This document shows positions 10,393-21,120 of a DNA stretch of 64,000 nucleotides, one piece after another. Both the position numbers and the translations under genes were made by a program. How positions within the stretch are numbered: position 1 is the stretch's first letter; each line of letters opens with the position of its first letter. The notes beneath the pieces were generated by a model, which saw only the letters and a program-made list of their open reading frames with translations, had not been told where the DNA came from and searched no databases. Origin of the DNA: Laburnicola sp. R22_1 (Eukaryota; Ascomycota; Dothideomycetes; Pleosporales; Didymosphaeriaceae); the NCBI GenBank assembly GCA_014281115.1, contig JACONQ010000001.1, positions 2,976,001 through 3,040,000 on the forward strand, written 5' to 3'.

Positions 10393-10939
10393 ATCGGTTC
10401 GTTGCCATGGACAACTGTGTCGAGCGGAAACGGCGAGCGGTTGTGTGTAATGCCCAGGTGTATGGGCAGAGCATATATAATGAGCGGTTGGTATGTATGG
10501 TGCTGATGTTTGGTGTGGCTCAACTTGTTGGTTGAGCCAGCACGCGAGCACAAACAGCAAGAGCCGCCCTGTGCAGGGCAAGAGCACACCCACCGCGTCG
10601 CAACCTTGTTCCCACACGTGGGCTAGCAGAACGCAGGTTTTTCCACTACACCTGCGTGCCGATATCTTGATACAGGGTCGACAGCCCCAATCTGCTTGGC
10701 TGGCGAACATTTCTAGAGGCTTAACGCGAGGAGGGGTGGATCATAGTGGGAGTCAGGTGTACCAAATGTCGCCCGACTAATGACTCTACCAGTTGTATAA
10801 TGAGTTCCAGTGAGTCCCATGTGTCACATCCTCGTAGCCTCCTTTCCATCATGCGGATTTCTGTTCAATCACGTTCACCGAGTTCGACCATGTTCATCTA
10901 GTGAAAGAATTAAAGATCAATTGACAACTATCGAAAGCC
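10393..10939. other. intergenic, no gene seen
   Basis: Upstream of the XPA-like gene on one side and the 3' side of a small minus-strand ORF on the other. Several CACGTG-type and short repeated TGAGTC/GACTCA-like words occur (10748-10830) but no ORF can be defended. Confidence 0.4.
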
Positions 10940-11122
10940 TTAAACCACAGCCCGAGCCACCGTCCTTCCACCCCCTGCATTCAAGTGCTTCTTGAGCATC
11001 TTGGGTCCCTTGATCAAACCGATCGTGATGATAAACCCGGCTAGTACCCCGGCAAATCCCCCAAGAGCCTCGTAGGCAATTACCAAAAGCAACCCCTGTT
11101 CGAATTTCACGAGCCTGGCCAT
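10940..11122 (-). CDS. tiny single-span membrane protein, unrecognised
   Basis: 60-residue ORF, MARLVKFEQG..., with one strongly hydrophobic span (about residues 10-37, ending IITIGLIKGP) followed by a basic tail KMLKKHLNAGGGRTVARAVV. I recognise no family. Upstream, GTAAGC...CAG-like sites (11170-11210) suggest a spliced 5' leader. The architecture (short N-terminus, one helix, basic tail) matches the next minus-strand ORF, 530 bp upstream, so the two may be old duplicates or simply similar. No expression evidence is available. Confidence 0.35.
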   Translation of the reverse strand: MARLVKFEQGLLLVIAYEALGGFAGVLAGFIITIGLIKGPKMLKKHLNAGGGRTVARAVV

Positions 11123-11652
11123 CGTGATTGCGGGAGGATCGAGACTTTGGTTTCTCCGGTTTGCTATATCTGTCAGCAAACATCTCTGACACATGGTTGA
11201 GATAACCCGGGATGCTTACTGGTGTGGATTCGCTGGACAATGAAGGATAGGTAAGATCGACTGGTGGAGATGGGAAATCGATGGGTCTGGTAATGTAGAG
11301 CAGGGTGCTTGTCGCAATGGTGAAGAAGAGAAGTTTGTTCCTTGCAGATGTCTCGAGCAAAGTATGTGAAGAAGAAAGAAGGTTCCCTGGTCTCAGAAAC
11401 CCCTATTATAGGGCTAATGAGTCGTAGAATGACTGCAACAGCCCAGTCACACAGTGAAGCTGTGGCGTTGCAAGAGGAGTACACTCATATGTTGTCGTTC
11501 AGGACAACATGACCATCACTGATTATGCAACAGCAAGCAACAGCACTAATAGAATGACTCAATTAAATACAAGATAAGAAACCACAAATCCCCAGCCAAC
11601 CGAATGAGGACTCCCGCTGAGTCGTGTATACCCCATCAGGGACGTTCCGATC
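11123..11652. other. spacer between two small membrane ORFs
   Basis: Probably the leader and promoter of the 60-residue ORF and the 3' side of the 87-residue ORF. Open frames here lack family features. Confidence 0.35.
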
Positions 11653-11916
11653 TCACCCCCTTGGTGACCCCGGCTGACCTTCAAGCCTTGTGGTGGCCTC
11701 TCTGAGCCTGTTGTTCTTGCGCTTCTGTCGGAAATGGATCCAGATCAAGTACCCCGGGTGCCCGAGCAGTACGATCAATGCGCCTGTGCAGAAAGCCCCG
11801 AAGGCTATCTCCTGGACCCCCATGTACAGGGTTGGTGTGGAGGTAGTGTACACGCTTTGTACTGTTAGCATTCGCTTTTCGGCTACTGGGAAATATACGC
11901 ACTCTGTAGTAGACAT
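11653..11916 (-). CDS. small single-span membrane protein, unrecognised
   Basis: 87-residue ORF starting MSTTE. It has one hydrophobic segment (GAFCTGALIVLLGHPGYLIW) and a basic end (FRQKRKNNRLREATTRL). A good fungal intron signal (GTGCGT donor after codon 4, GCTAAC branch, AAAG acceptor, 48 nt) lies in the 5' part. Because it is a multiple of three, spliced (71 aa) and unspliced forms both stay in frame. No family is recognised. It lies in tandem with the 60-residue ORF downstream on the same strand. Confidence 0.4.
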   Translation of the reverse strand: MSTTECVYFPVAEKRMLTVQSVYTTSTPTLYMGVQEIAFGAFCTGALIVLLGHPGYLIWIHFRQKRKNNRLREATTRLEGQPGSPRG

Positions 11917-12265
11917 GCTGAATCGATCCCGCTTCTCTCGTCGTGGATAGGTTGGTTCTGGTGTGTGCTTGAAGTTCGTGGATGGTTTGGAAATCGCTGT
12001 TGGAACAAGTAGTAGCAGTGGATTTGGTGGATGTAAGTGAAGATATGAAGAGAGAAGTGCAGAGAGGATTTAATCGAAATTTATGCTTCCGTTTTTCGAG
12101 AGGTGATAACGCTCACACGAAAGCACGTGTCATCCAGGGCTGACTCATAGGCTTGTGCGACAGTCAAAGGAGCACTCTGTGCAGGAGTCATTAACGGCGG
12201 AATTTGGAGAATGACAGTGAGTAGGAATTCTAAAATGAACTGACTCCGAGCGTGTCAATATATGG
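11917..12265. other. upstream region of the small membrane ORF
   Basis: Likely leader and promoter. It has CT-rich leader-like sequence on the minus strand; no gene is seen. Confidence 0.35.
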
Positions 12266-12360
12266 TACAGTCATAGGACAAAAGTTTGAGCACAGTTGAC
12301 CTTGGTATTGCTAATCCTGGGGTAACGCATTTTACTCAAACTTTTTGTCCTAGTACTGTA
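12266..12360. mobile_element. 91-bp Tc1/mariner-type MITE with TA duplication
   Basis: The element spans 12268-12358 between TA dinucleotides (12266-12267 and 12359-12360). Its ends are inverted repeats: CAGTCATAGGACAAAAGTTTG on the left and, read in reverse, CAGTACTAGGACAAAAAG on the right. It is non-coding. Relatives lie near 5765 and 5997. Confidence 0.82.
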
Positions 12361-13118
12361 TAAAGGTGATCTACTACACTCAACTTCCACAGCTAACATA
12401 TACCTACGAATCTGGGATAATTACTAAGCGCAGGAAACATCTTTGTGTGCATCGATGCGTCCACTAGAAGCCCCTCCTGATCTGAGCTCTTATGGACATC
12501 CTTTGCGGCCTTCCGTTTAGAGTCTTTCTTCGCAGAATATTTAATGGTACTGGTGGGATGCTTATCTAGTAGCGCTATGTTTGCTGATGTGTTGAAAACG
12601 TCCGAGTGAAAGGTAGTTATATGATCCTTAATGTTCTTAGCATATGCGTTGCGCCCACGCGACGCCTTGTGAGTATTTTGTTGTTCTAGTAGTGAGCTTT
12701 TACTACCCTTATGTGGTGCAACTGCCGCCTGGGCAGGCTGTGATTGGGGCACTTGGGCACCTGCCTCCCGAGGTCTGGAGTCCGGAGCAAGGCCAAGGCA
12801 CGTGACGTCGATTACCCCGGGGCCCCGGGCCTCGCACCTCACAGTCATCTGCGCTCGCTCTTGCCCGGGTGCTACAGTCAGGAAACATGGCAGAATCCAG
12901 TGGTAAAGTATATTACATAGCTTCACTTACTCTGCTAATACGGTCACAGTGCCCCGCTTCCCTGTAGAGCGGTACCTGCCGCCAGCAAAATTTGTGGGCC
13001 TGTCGGTCCTCAGAGCGTTGCCAAACTTTGACAGTACCGGCATGCCCACGGTTACCAGCCTGCTGGCCGTTTCCAAATGCACAGCAGATGTCGGGTACGC
13101 AAGGCGACGTGACAGCTC
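12361..13118. other. region with unrecognised open frames left of the hAT element
   Basis: A minus-strand open frame (12393-12926, 177 codons) contains a Lys-rich part but no motif I recognise. On the plus strand, an open frame running into 13126 continues in frame beyond the hAT insertion (see the entry at 17509), so this is the 5' side of an interrupted older ORF. Nothing here is a secure gene. Confidence 0.35.
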
Positions 13119-13407
13119 CCTACGCACACAATTGTCAACAATCAAATATACTTCCAAATCTCAAGCTTCGAACAGCCAAGTTGCCAAATCAAGTAAATCA
13201 AGTCTTTGCCGTATAAATTGAGGCGGAAATCAAGTCCAAAATAAAGATTTAACTTGGAGATTTAATAGATTTAATAGTGTTGTTTAGCTATAGAAGCGAG
13301 CAGGTGTTACTATAAAAGTTGGCTTATTTGGAGTTGTTAATTGGCCACAACTTACTGCCGGCATCACGCCCAGGCCCCCTAGCCATCTTATCGCATCAGG
13401 AAAAATT

Positions 13408-13605
13408 TTGAGCGTGCGTGCGCACCTGTGGCACCTGGGCGGCTCTGCGCACGCTTGCGCACCAAAAGCGCTCCAAGCGCACCCGCGATACTACTTTTTT
13501 TTTAGCGTGCGCATGCGCAAGGTTGCGCAAGGATGCGCACCTATGCCGCCAGGGCACCTAGGGCACCTAGGGCACCTAGTGCTTATAGGGCACCTATAGC
13601 ACCTA
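13408..13605. repeat. subterminal short repeats of the hAT element
   Basis: Dense TGCGCA/GCGCAC words (13408-13462 and 13505-13541), then tandem AGGGCACCT units (13549-13605). Subterminal motif clusters are typical transposase-binding regions in hAT elements. Confidence 0.6.
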
Positions 13606-14227
13606 GGCTATTAAAATAATGCTGATTAATCAGCAAATGAAGCTCTTTAATTGGCTAAAATTTTAAAAAAAACTTAGTAATCTACTTAGTAATCTGCTTA
13701 GTAAGCTTTTAAAAAATTAGATTTTTTTAAAGTATAAAGTCCTTTACTAAATAGTAATTAGTAATTAATACTATTATATTAATTACTAGCGTATTATATA
13801 GAGCTTCTACCTAACCCTAAATTCTAAGTTTTATAGGTTTAAAAATAGAAAAAATGTAGTTTTATAAATATTTAAAAGAATTAGATTAGACGAAAATTAG
13901 TGGCTTGACAAAGAACACTATTTAAAAAAGTTTAAACTTTAATAACTTTTTAACTACTTTACTTTTATTAAAACTTTTTAATATTTATATATTATATTAT
14001 TAGTACTATATATATATATATATATAATATTATTACGTAATATATATAATAACTAGTAAAATAAAGAGTTTTTTATTAATTACTAACTAATTACGTAATA
14101 AAAATAGTATTTTTAAATTAAATAATTAAAGACTAGTATTCTCTTTATAAATTTATTAAAAAATTAAATTTATAGCTTTACTAGTTAAAAAGTTATAAAG
14201 CTTTAAAAAAATTACTTATTTAGACTA

Positions 14228-14515
14228 TTTGAGTCTACGCAAGTCTGCGCATCTTTAAGCATTTTTGTGCTAACAAATTGCTTATACAAAAATACGCATA
14301 AATGCGTAACTCTGCGCACGTCTGTGCACGTCTAAGCAACTTTTCTAAAAAAAAACTCTTTTAATATGCATATCTGTGCACCTCTACGCACCTTTGCGTA
14401 TCTTTAAGCATTTTTATACTAACAAATTGCTTGTGCAAAAATGTGCACAAATGCGTAACTTTACGTATATCTACGCACATCTAAGTAGCCTTTTTAAAAA
14501 AACTTTCCTAATGCG
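14228..14515 (+). repeat. two-copy direct repeat of about 140 bp inside the hAT element
   Basis: Copy A (about 14240-14365) and copy B (about 14390-14510) share GCATCTTTAAGCATTTTT, then CTAACAAATTGCTT, then AAATGCGTAACT, then a poly-A tract. They differ mainly by C/T and G/A. They are again rich in TGCGCA-like words. Confidence 0.7.
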
Positions 14516-14639
14516 CGCACTTAACGCGCTATTTTATTACTATTGCCTATCTATTAGCGTACTTTTATTAGTGTTTTAGCTATTACAGTTAACTTATTAT
14601 ATACTTTTCACTACCTTTACTTATCTTATAGGCTTGCTA

Positions 14640-17325
14640 ATAGCCTAAGATACCCCCTAAACGCGCTATTAATAGTAATGCACGCGCTAGAGTACGCCCT
14701 AACAGCACTGTAGAGGTGACTAATAAAGGTAGAGGTTGTGGCAAGTATTAGAAAGTACGCACCTAGCGGGCTATTAAAGGCAACTCGCTGCCAGCCAGCA
14801 CTACTAGTTAGCTAATAGAGCTGCCCAAAACGCAGCTAACTACGCCGCCATCGCCTTAATTATTGCCATTATAGAAAGCCAGCCAGCTAGCCATGCCTGC
14901 TAAATACCCGCTTGTTAGCTAGGTTATAAATGCCTCACAGCAGCTGTAGGAGCTACAGTTGCTAGAGTCGCAGACGTTATTAATACTATTATTAGCGTTA
15001 AAGGCAGCCACAAAGGCTTTAACTATAGAGAATAATAATATTATTAGCGGCAGCTTTAACAAGCGCTTTGCGGACAATTATAATAGTATTAATTAGAAGA
15101 AGCTAGCTTAGTACTAAGTGCCGCGGCGTATTCGTATTAGTAAAAAGAGCTAGGTCTTTTAGTACAGCTATCGCGTTATATTAAAGCAAAGTCCTATATA
15201 AATTATAGCTAATAAGCCTAAGCGTACCTTCTTTATATACCGCTTCTACTACTATAACGCGCTAATAAGTAGTATAATTAAGGTAATAAATACTATAAGC
15301 TCTATAGCAAAGTACCTAGATTATTAAAGGCGTAGCCATTACCTAACTACGCGTAAGAAGCAACTGCCACAACTGCTAGGTAGTTAGTTAACTATCTTTA
15401 ACGCAATAAAAAAGGGCGTACCTATTACGTAAGCTGTGGTTAATAAGCTAAGTAACTTTAATATTTAAGACTTCTAGCTCGCCACTATATAATAGCTTAT
15501 TAAAAATAACTATCCACTGCGCAAATTTAAGACTAAGAGCTTTTAGCGCATACTATAGTTCGCTAATTCTATAGCAGTTTAAGCGCTATAGATAAGCCAT
15601 AATAGCGTATTAAGGTTTGTACTATAGCTTTATAACTACCTTATTCCTATTATTAAAGTAGAATTAGTAACTATAAGTAGTAAGGTGTATATTAGCTTTA
15701 ATAGCTAGACTACAAAAGGTAGTAAGCATAGCTTCTTTAGTGTCGTTACTTACTACGTTAACACTATAGGCAGAATTTAAGACTTACCTATTATGTTACT
15801 GCAGCTCGCTAGCGTCTATAGCAATAAGGGAATAGGTAAATATATTAATAAAGCGTTGCAGGCGTTTAATATAATAGTAAAGAAGCTAGATTACTTTATA
15901 TTAGATAACGCTATAAGTAATAATATAGTAGTAGAGTACTTAAGTAAATAGTATGAATTTACTACCGCTTAACATCGTCTTTATTACAGTTGCTACACTA
16001 TTAACCTCATTGGCCAAACTGTTATATTTAGCAAGAATAAAGACGCCTATAATAATAACCCAAAGCATAAGAAGAATAAGGAGAAGTTTATAAATAAGTG
16101 GCGGCGGCTAGAGCCTTTAGGAGTGTTTCTAGATATTATTAACTTTATTAGTACGCCAAAATAGTACTCTAGTTTCTCTACTTTCCAGCACCTTGCGTTA
16201 GCTAAAGACCCCACAAACAAGGCCTTATTATTAGCTGTTATTAAGGCGTGTGTTACACACTAGAACAGCTATTATGCTGCCTTTAAGCGTGGGCTTATCC
16301 TCTAACGTCCTATTACTAACTACGCCAAACACCACATCTCACAAATCAAAGCGCTTAATTAAAAAACTAATAAGCCACTAGCTGCTCTAGCGTAAATACG
16401 ATCAACCAGTCTACAAGCAGCAGACTGGGCAGTTATCACTAAGTATATAGATGTGTTAAAGCCGCTCAAAGCAGCCACAGAGTGGCTAGAAGGTCGCGGC
16501 AAAAGCAAGCAGCCAGGCGATCGCAAGCTTAATGGGCGCTTTGGCGCCATTTATAAGGTTATCCCTACCTTTAAGCAGCTTATAAGCGCTTATAAAGAGC
16601 GCTTAATTACCTATCGCGATGTTGACTTTGAGCAAAAAGACGCTCTAGAAGACCATTTGGCCATCAACCTGCGCGGCGCTATCGCCAAACTACCGGTAAA
16701 GCTCTATTACAGCAAACTAAGCAACAGTACTACCTATTACGCTGCAATTGTACTCCACCCACACTATCGTAACTACTATAAAGTCGCTTGGGCGGGTGAC
16801 CCAGCTTAATTGGCGGCTGCCGACGCTGCCTTTCAGCAACTTTGGCGCCTCTATAGCGGTACTGTTGCTCCCCAGCCGCCTCCACGCCCGCTGGTTAAGC
16901 GGTCCAACACTATTAACAACGCCGTTAACGCGATTATCAAGGCGGAGAGCAACTCTAATGAAGAAACTGGCAATAAGTACAAGCGCTGGCGGGCTTGTGA
17001 GCCGCGTTGGAGCCGCGCCGACTTCGATCGAGAAGGTAACCCAGTCCGCTATTGGCTTGGGTTACGCAACAAGTACCCAGCGTTGGCGCAGTTTGCGCTT
17101 AATATAATGAGTATTCTAGCCTCCAGCGCGGAGTGTGAGCGCTTATTTAGCGAACTTAGAGACTTATTAGAGCCAAAGCGGCGCAAAATGAGCTCACAGT
17201 TACTAGCTGCTCTGCAGTGTGTGCGGAGCTGGCTAAAGGCTGGTTTTATAAGCAGCGACAATGAGGTTGATAAGAGCAATCTTACTAACGCAGCAATTGA
17301 GACTCTGTATAGTGTATCTAAATAG
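14640..17325 (+). pseudogene. hAT transposase, many RIP-type stops
   Basis: The frame can be followed across in-frame TAA/TAG codons standing where Gln or Trp is expected. Recognisable blocks are a BED-like N-terminal part, WTTKGSKHSFFSVVTYYV (about 15700-15760; the first Trp is a stop here), YTINLIGQTVIFSK (about 15990), then the best preserved 3' part: ...ALEDHLAINLRG and YYAAIVLHPHYRNYY, a stop at 16807, and the hAT C-terminal dimerisation block (NKYPALAQFALNIMSILAS, SAECERLFSELRDLL) ending at 17325. The 3' third is far less mutated than the rest. It cannot encode an active enzyme. Confidence 0.85.
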
Positions 17326-17508
17326 GACAATTAGCTGCCAAACTGCAGTACAACACTATAATTTTAGATTAATATTTGCAAATCTGACTTCTAAATTAAG
17401 TACAAACTGCTGCTAAGACCTCCCAATCAAGTCCTCTAGCGCTGTTGAGGCACATCAAATCAAGTCAACGGGTGGATTTTGGACTGGATTTGTTTGTTGA
17501 CAATTGTG

Positions 17509-17916
17509 CCTACGCACCCAAAGCAGAGGCTCGTCCACGGTCCCCTTATCCACGTAGCAGTTCTGGATATTATGCAGCGCCTTCTGGCTGTGGAGATACT
17601 CGTGCTAGGGCGCCTCAATGTGGTGGAGATGCTGTCCCTCGAGCGCCCCATTTTCAAGCGCCTCATTTTGGAGCGCCTTCATATGGTGGAGATGCGGACC
17701 CTCGAGTACCCTATTTTTAAGGGCGGAGGACCTCATTTTCGAGCGCAATCACACGATGGAGACGTATACTTTGGAGTATTTGCCCATAGCAGAGACGCAT
17801 ATTACGAAACACCTTCTTGTAGTAGAGATACACACTTCCAAGCACCTGCACGTGCAAGTGGGGTATACCGTGGATCTGATCGGCGTGAAAACTACACACG
17901 ATCCGATCCTCGCTAG
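17509..17916 (+). pseudogene. right half of an ORF split by the hAT element
   Basis: The frame after the target duplicate (YAPKAEARPRSPYPRSS...) is the same frame that reaches the element from the left (...GDVTAPYA before 13127), so the empty site reads through. The sequence is a degenerate repeat rich in Gly-Gly-Asp, Ala-Pro and His-Phe (APHFGAPSYGGDADPRVPYF). A one-base shift in a T run near 17717 breaks it; the next frame continues the same style (HFRAQSHDGDVYFG) to a stop at 17916. No family is recognised. It may come from a gag-like or structural repeat protein. Confidence 0.5.
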
Positions 17917-18243
17917 TCAGAGGTAGACGCCTCGTACAGAGGCAGCATCACTAACTAGTAAGCGACCCGTAAAGGACGGGGCCAGATTTTTTTCCGGGCG
18001 ATATATAAGTCACAAGCAGCCGAACCAAAGTTCTAGTAACACAACTATACTTCCATCACATGTAAACTCTTAGTACTTTACTAGTAAGGGGACCCATAGA
18101 TCGCAATATTTAAAAGCTGCTTGCAGTGTGCGCTGCCATGCCTCTAACACGCACCCACGATTCGGGTAGCAACCCATCCAGTTCAGCATTGTAAGTTAAA
18201 CCTTAACTTTTCATATACTCATTAGCACTCACATATAATACAG
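17917..18243. other. spacer with likely leader intron
   Basis: An ATG at 18138 opens a short frame. A GTAAGT donor near 18192 and a TACAG acceptor at 18239-18243 precede the ATG at 18244; joining them does not keep the downstream frame, so it is probably a spliced leader. Confidence 0.35.
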
Positions 18244-18534
18244 ATGGATTCGCAATCAAGCGCTTCCGAACGCGCTTATTATACAGACGAATCCGAAGTC
18301 GCATCGCTAAGGCGCCTAATCCATAAGCTTGAGACCACCATAAGCGAAATCAACACGAAATTACGTGAGGTCCAGCAAAACTTAAGTCGGGTTGTGTCAC
18401 AGCTTGGCAGGATCATTGGCGAAGACCCAGGCATCAACACCAACTTTGGAGGACGCCCCGCTAGAGACTCGGGCATGCTGCTTTTCCAAGGAAGAGGTGA
18501 CTACAACAGTGTACAAAAGCCTAATAAAGCGTAA
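18244..18534 (+). CDS. short coiled-coil protein, probably truncated
   Basis: 96 codons starting MDSQSSASERAYYTDESEV. Residues about 18-60 form a heptad-patterned helix (LRRLIHKLETTISEINTKL, VQQNLSRVVSQLGRII). The frame then enters a tandem-repeat region and ends at once by a frameshift in its first repeat unit, whereas the second unit keeps an open frame longer. No family is recognised. I read it as the 5' remnant of a longer repeat protein. Confidence 0.4.
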   Translation: MDSQSSASERAYYTDESEVASLRRLIHKLETTISEINTKLREVQQNLSRVVSQLGRIIGEDPGINTNFGGRPARDSGMLLFQGRGDYNSVQKPNKA

Positions 18535-18785
18535 CCCCCACCGCGCGAATGTGCAGATGCTAATCGGTATTAGGGCCGAAATATTATACCGGATTTCTTC
18601 AGGTCAAGCCCTAATAATGGCCAAGGAAGCGGTGACTACAACAGTGTACAAGAGCCTAATAGGGCGAAACCCCACCGCGCAAACGTGCAGATACTAAACG
18701 GTATCAGGACCGATATATCATACCGGATTTCTTCAGGTCAAGCCGTGATGACCGAAATATCCTACCGGACTTCTTCAGGTCAAAT
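18486..18785 (+). repeat. 133-bp tandem repeat, about 2.3 units
   Basis: Unit 1 is 18486-18618, unit 2 is 18619-18750, and a partial unit runs to about 18795. Landmarks are CCAAGGAAG-GGTGACTACA, CACCGCGC-AA-GTGCAGAT and ACCGGATTTCTTCAGGTCAA. Unit 1 has an extra C in its CCCCCA run that shifts the frame. Confidence 0.8.
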
Positions 18786-19243
18786 CCTAATGATGGCTTG
18801 ACTTGTGCATCGGATGGTTTGGTCGGGGAGACACAGGTACTAAAGAGGTCGTCGAGCTGTCTGTCGGATCGCGATGGACAGATGCGAAAGAGGACAGATA
18901 TCAAGGTCGAGGAGACGGACCTGAGCCGTGGCGATGAGACGCAGTAAGCAGATGGTGCGCGGATCCCACGCCAATCAAGAAGTGAAGTCTGTGCGTGACC
19001 TGATCAGACCCGTAACTTGCCGTAGATTGTACGGAGGTCTGGGTGGACTTCATGTATAAGCAAAAGACTGAAGTGAGCAAATTATAGGTTCTATTCGCAT
19101 TTAGTGTCGACGCTACCAATGTAGGGTTGATAGCTCTTTTCGTGCTTTTTTCTATCCCAGTGCTAGATGGATCCATCTCCGTCCGAGCGAATTTTACTAT
19201 AGCATGAGGTGCGGGCAGGGTACTTGGGAGTGACGTCGCGCTC
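18786..19243. other. no gene seen
   Basis: Ordinary-composition sequence between the tandem repeat and the coiled-coil relic. A minus-strand open frame (18901-19317) lacks recognisable features and overlaps the relic. Confidence 0.35.
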
Positions 19244-20302
19244 TTGGTCGAGCTGAGGCAGATGTGGAGCGCGCGGAAGGCGCCTTCCATTTCGAAAAAC
19301 GCGAAAGGTCTCACCATTTCCGCCAGCAGGGCGAGCCTTCCTTCCTACACCCCATCATCATGGCCAAACCAGTGGACGAGCGTGCTCGCGGCAGCTGTTA
19401 CCCTGGAGGTAGACTTCGGGGAGAGGAGGGACGAGCAGAGTAGGAAGCTCGAAGAGGGCAACCGTGCCCTAGACGCGCTCGCAAAACAGCAGGCTGAATT
19501 GGATGATCCCGACGGAGAGTGGCAGAAGGGTATCTGTCGGGTGAAGGCATATCATGACCTGCATCAGGGCATGTTGGAAACCATCGCAAACGCCACCACG
19601 GGCATCAGGGCAAAATGGAAAGGTCGGTCACTCAGTTCCACATACTGGAGCAAGACTAACTGGTGGCAGAGGCATACGAGAAGGTATACCATCTCGCGAT
19701 GGCGAAGGACGAGGCGTGGCAGCAGGACAACAGGGAAAATGCCGAATACATTGCGAAAGTCGAAGGTCACGCCACGAGGGCGATAGAGGAGAACGAACGA
19801 CTGAAAAAGGCAATGGATGCATCCAACGACCGGATCCGGGCGTTGGAAATCGAGCTCGACACGTCAGGCAAATTCGAACAGCAAGCCCGTCAAACCGATG
19901 AACTGCAAAACGAGTGTGACGAGCTTGGGAAGGCAGACCGTGACTCCAGCGACCGGATTCGGGCGTTGGAGAAGAAAGGTCGAGGATCTGCAGAGCAAGC
20001 TAGAAGCGGCGGCTGGCACTCGAGCGGGACGTGATGCTCAAGTCCTGACACTGCAAGAGAAGCTTGAGATTCTGATACCGGAGAACGAGCGGCTGAAGAA
20101 AGAAAACGCTGATCTGATCCTGGACAACGAGCGACTAAGGAATCGGAACACTTTGCCATTGTTGCAGAACGAAGGGCCGGTGATAGAACATGCGAATGGT
20201 TTTGTGCGGCCCAATGAGCGGAGCCACGAGCTGGAAACGGAGCTTTGTCTGACTGCGTGGTGGCACGATTACGCACGCCAAAGGTGCAGCCAAGGGAGCT
20301 AA
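19244..20302 (+). pseudogene. frameshifted long coiled-coil protein
   Basis: Three successive reading frames carry one continuous style of Glu/Lys/Leu-rich coiled coil: first ERRDEQSRKLEEGNRALDAL (frame from 19244), then AEAYEKVYHLAMAKDEAW and LKKAMDASNDRIRALEIEL (frame from 19663), then LQSKLEAAAGTRAG and ENERLKKENADLILDNERL (frame from 19817). The DRIRALE motif occurs twice. The breaks are one-base shifts plus a TAA near 19657, not a C-to-T pattern, so decay looks neutral. Introns could explain one shift but I found no convincing splice pairs. Family unknown. Confidence 0.5.
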
Positions 20303-21120
20303 AGACGAGCTGAGAGAAGGTTGTGTTCAAATGTTGTATTTGAGAACCGTGTTAGGTATCGAAGAGAGCACATCATGTACATGGCAGACGTCTATTACGA
20401 ACGACCAGTCTGCAAATTCGAAGAGAGATGGACAATCTTGCAACGTGCAGCGGAAGCAGGGTGCTGTTGTCTTTGAAACTAGCTGGACCAGCGTTGGTGG
20501 ATCCTTCGAGGGGGGTCAGCTGCACGAAGTATATTGGGAGGCTGAGCGCTGAAAAGCACACCACGAAGGCGGACAATGCAGCAAAACGCAGCCATCTTCT
20601 CGAGTGTCTTGATTGAAAAGAAAAAAGGGAGAAAGCAGGTGAAACAAGGCGATGGATCAGACCAGGCTCAGATGGCGGGTCAAAATCCTGACTGTATTGT
20701 GCCAGGGCTGGTGAGGCTCTTTGCGTCACCGTGAGGGCTGGAAACGGCGTGGTGGCACCGTGGGCAGGATGCAGGTTGCCCGGGGCAGCGCTACACTAGA
20801 GCACCCAAACCAGGAAGGCACGGCGGCCGGGTGTTACTACCACGACGCAGGACGCACCTGGACCCGCGTTCCTCCTCGTATCTACCGAACGTCGACGCCT
20901 GCCCACGCCACCGAACATTGCCCGTCCTTGGTCGCTCGTTCTCCCACGACCGCCGTCCGCTCGCCCACGCACGCTTCACCACCGCTGTCGCTCTCGCAAA
21001 CAGACCTCGCGCCGCCCGCACCCTCGCTTGCGCGGCTGGGCGCCGTCACAGAAAGCACCCGCGAACGCCGTTCCTCAGGCGATCGAATACTGACGCACCC
21101 TCGTGGACATCTGCGCAGCC
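20303..21120. other. decayed tail and upstream region of the glucanase gene
   Basis: The coiled-coil style ends near 20300. From about 20720 the sequence is C-rich with a CT-rich leader, as in a 5' untranslated region before the ATG at 21121. Confidence 0.4.

Larger units (their letters stand above)
13127..17508. mobile_element. hAT-superfamily DNA transposon, RIP-degraded, 8-bp TSD
   Basis: 4382-bp element flanked by perfect 8-bp duplicates CCTACGCA (13119-13126 and 17509-17516). Its ends are inverted: the left starts CACAATTGTCAACAA and the right ends in the complement, TTGTTGACAATTGTG, with imperfect similarity continuing about 40 bp inward (CAAAT-CA-TCCAAA-like words). The interior is strongly AT-enriched from about 13600 to 16400 and carries a dead hAT transposase. 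Both flanks are GC-normal, so composition changes at the borders. Confidence 0.9.

Noticed and set aside
12393..12926. 177-codon minus-strand frame left of the hAT element
   Set aside because: No family recognised and no conserved block; kept only as a note in the region entry.
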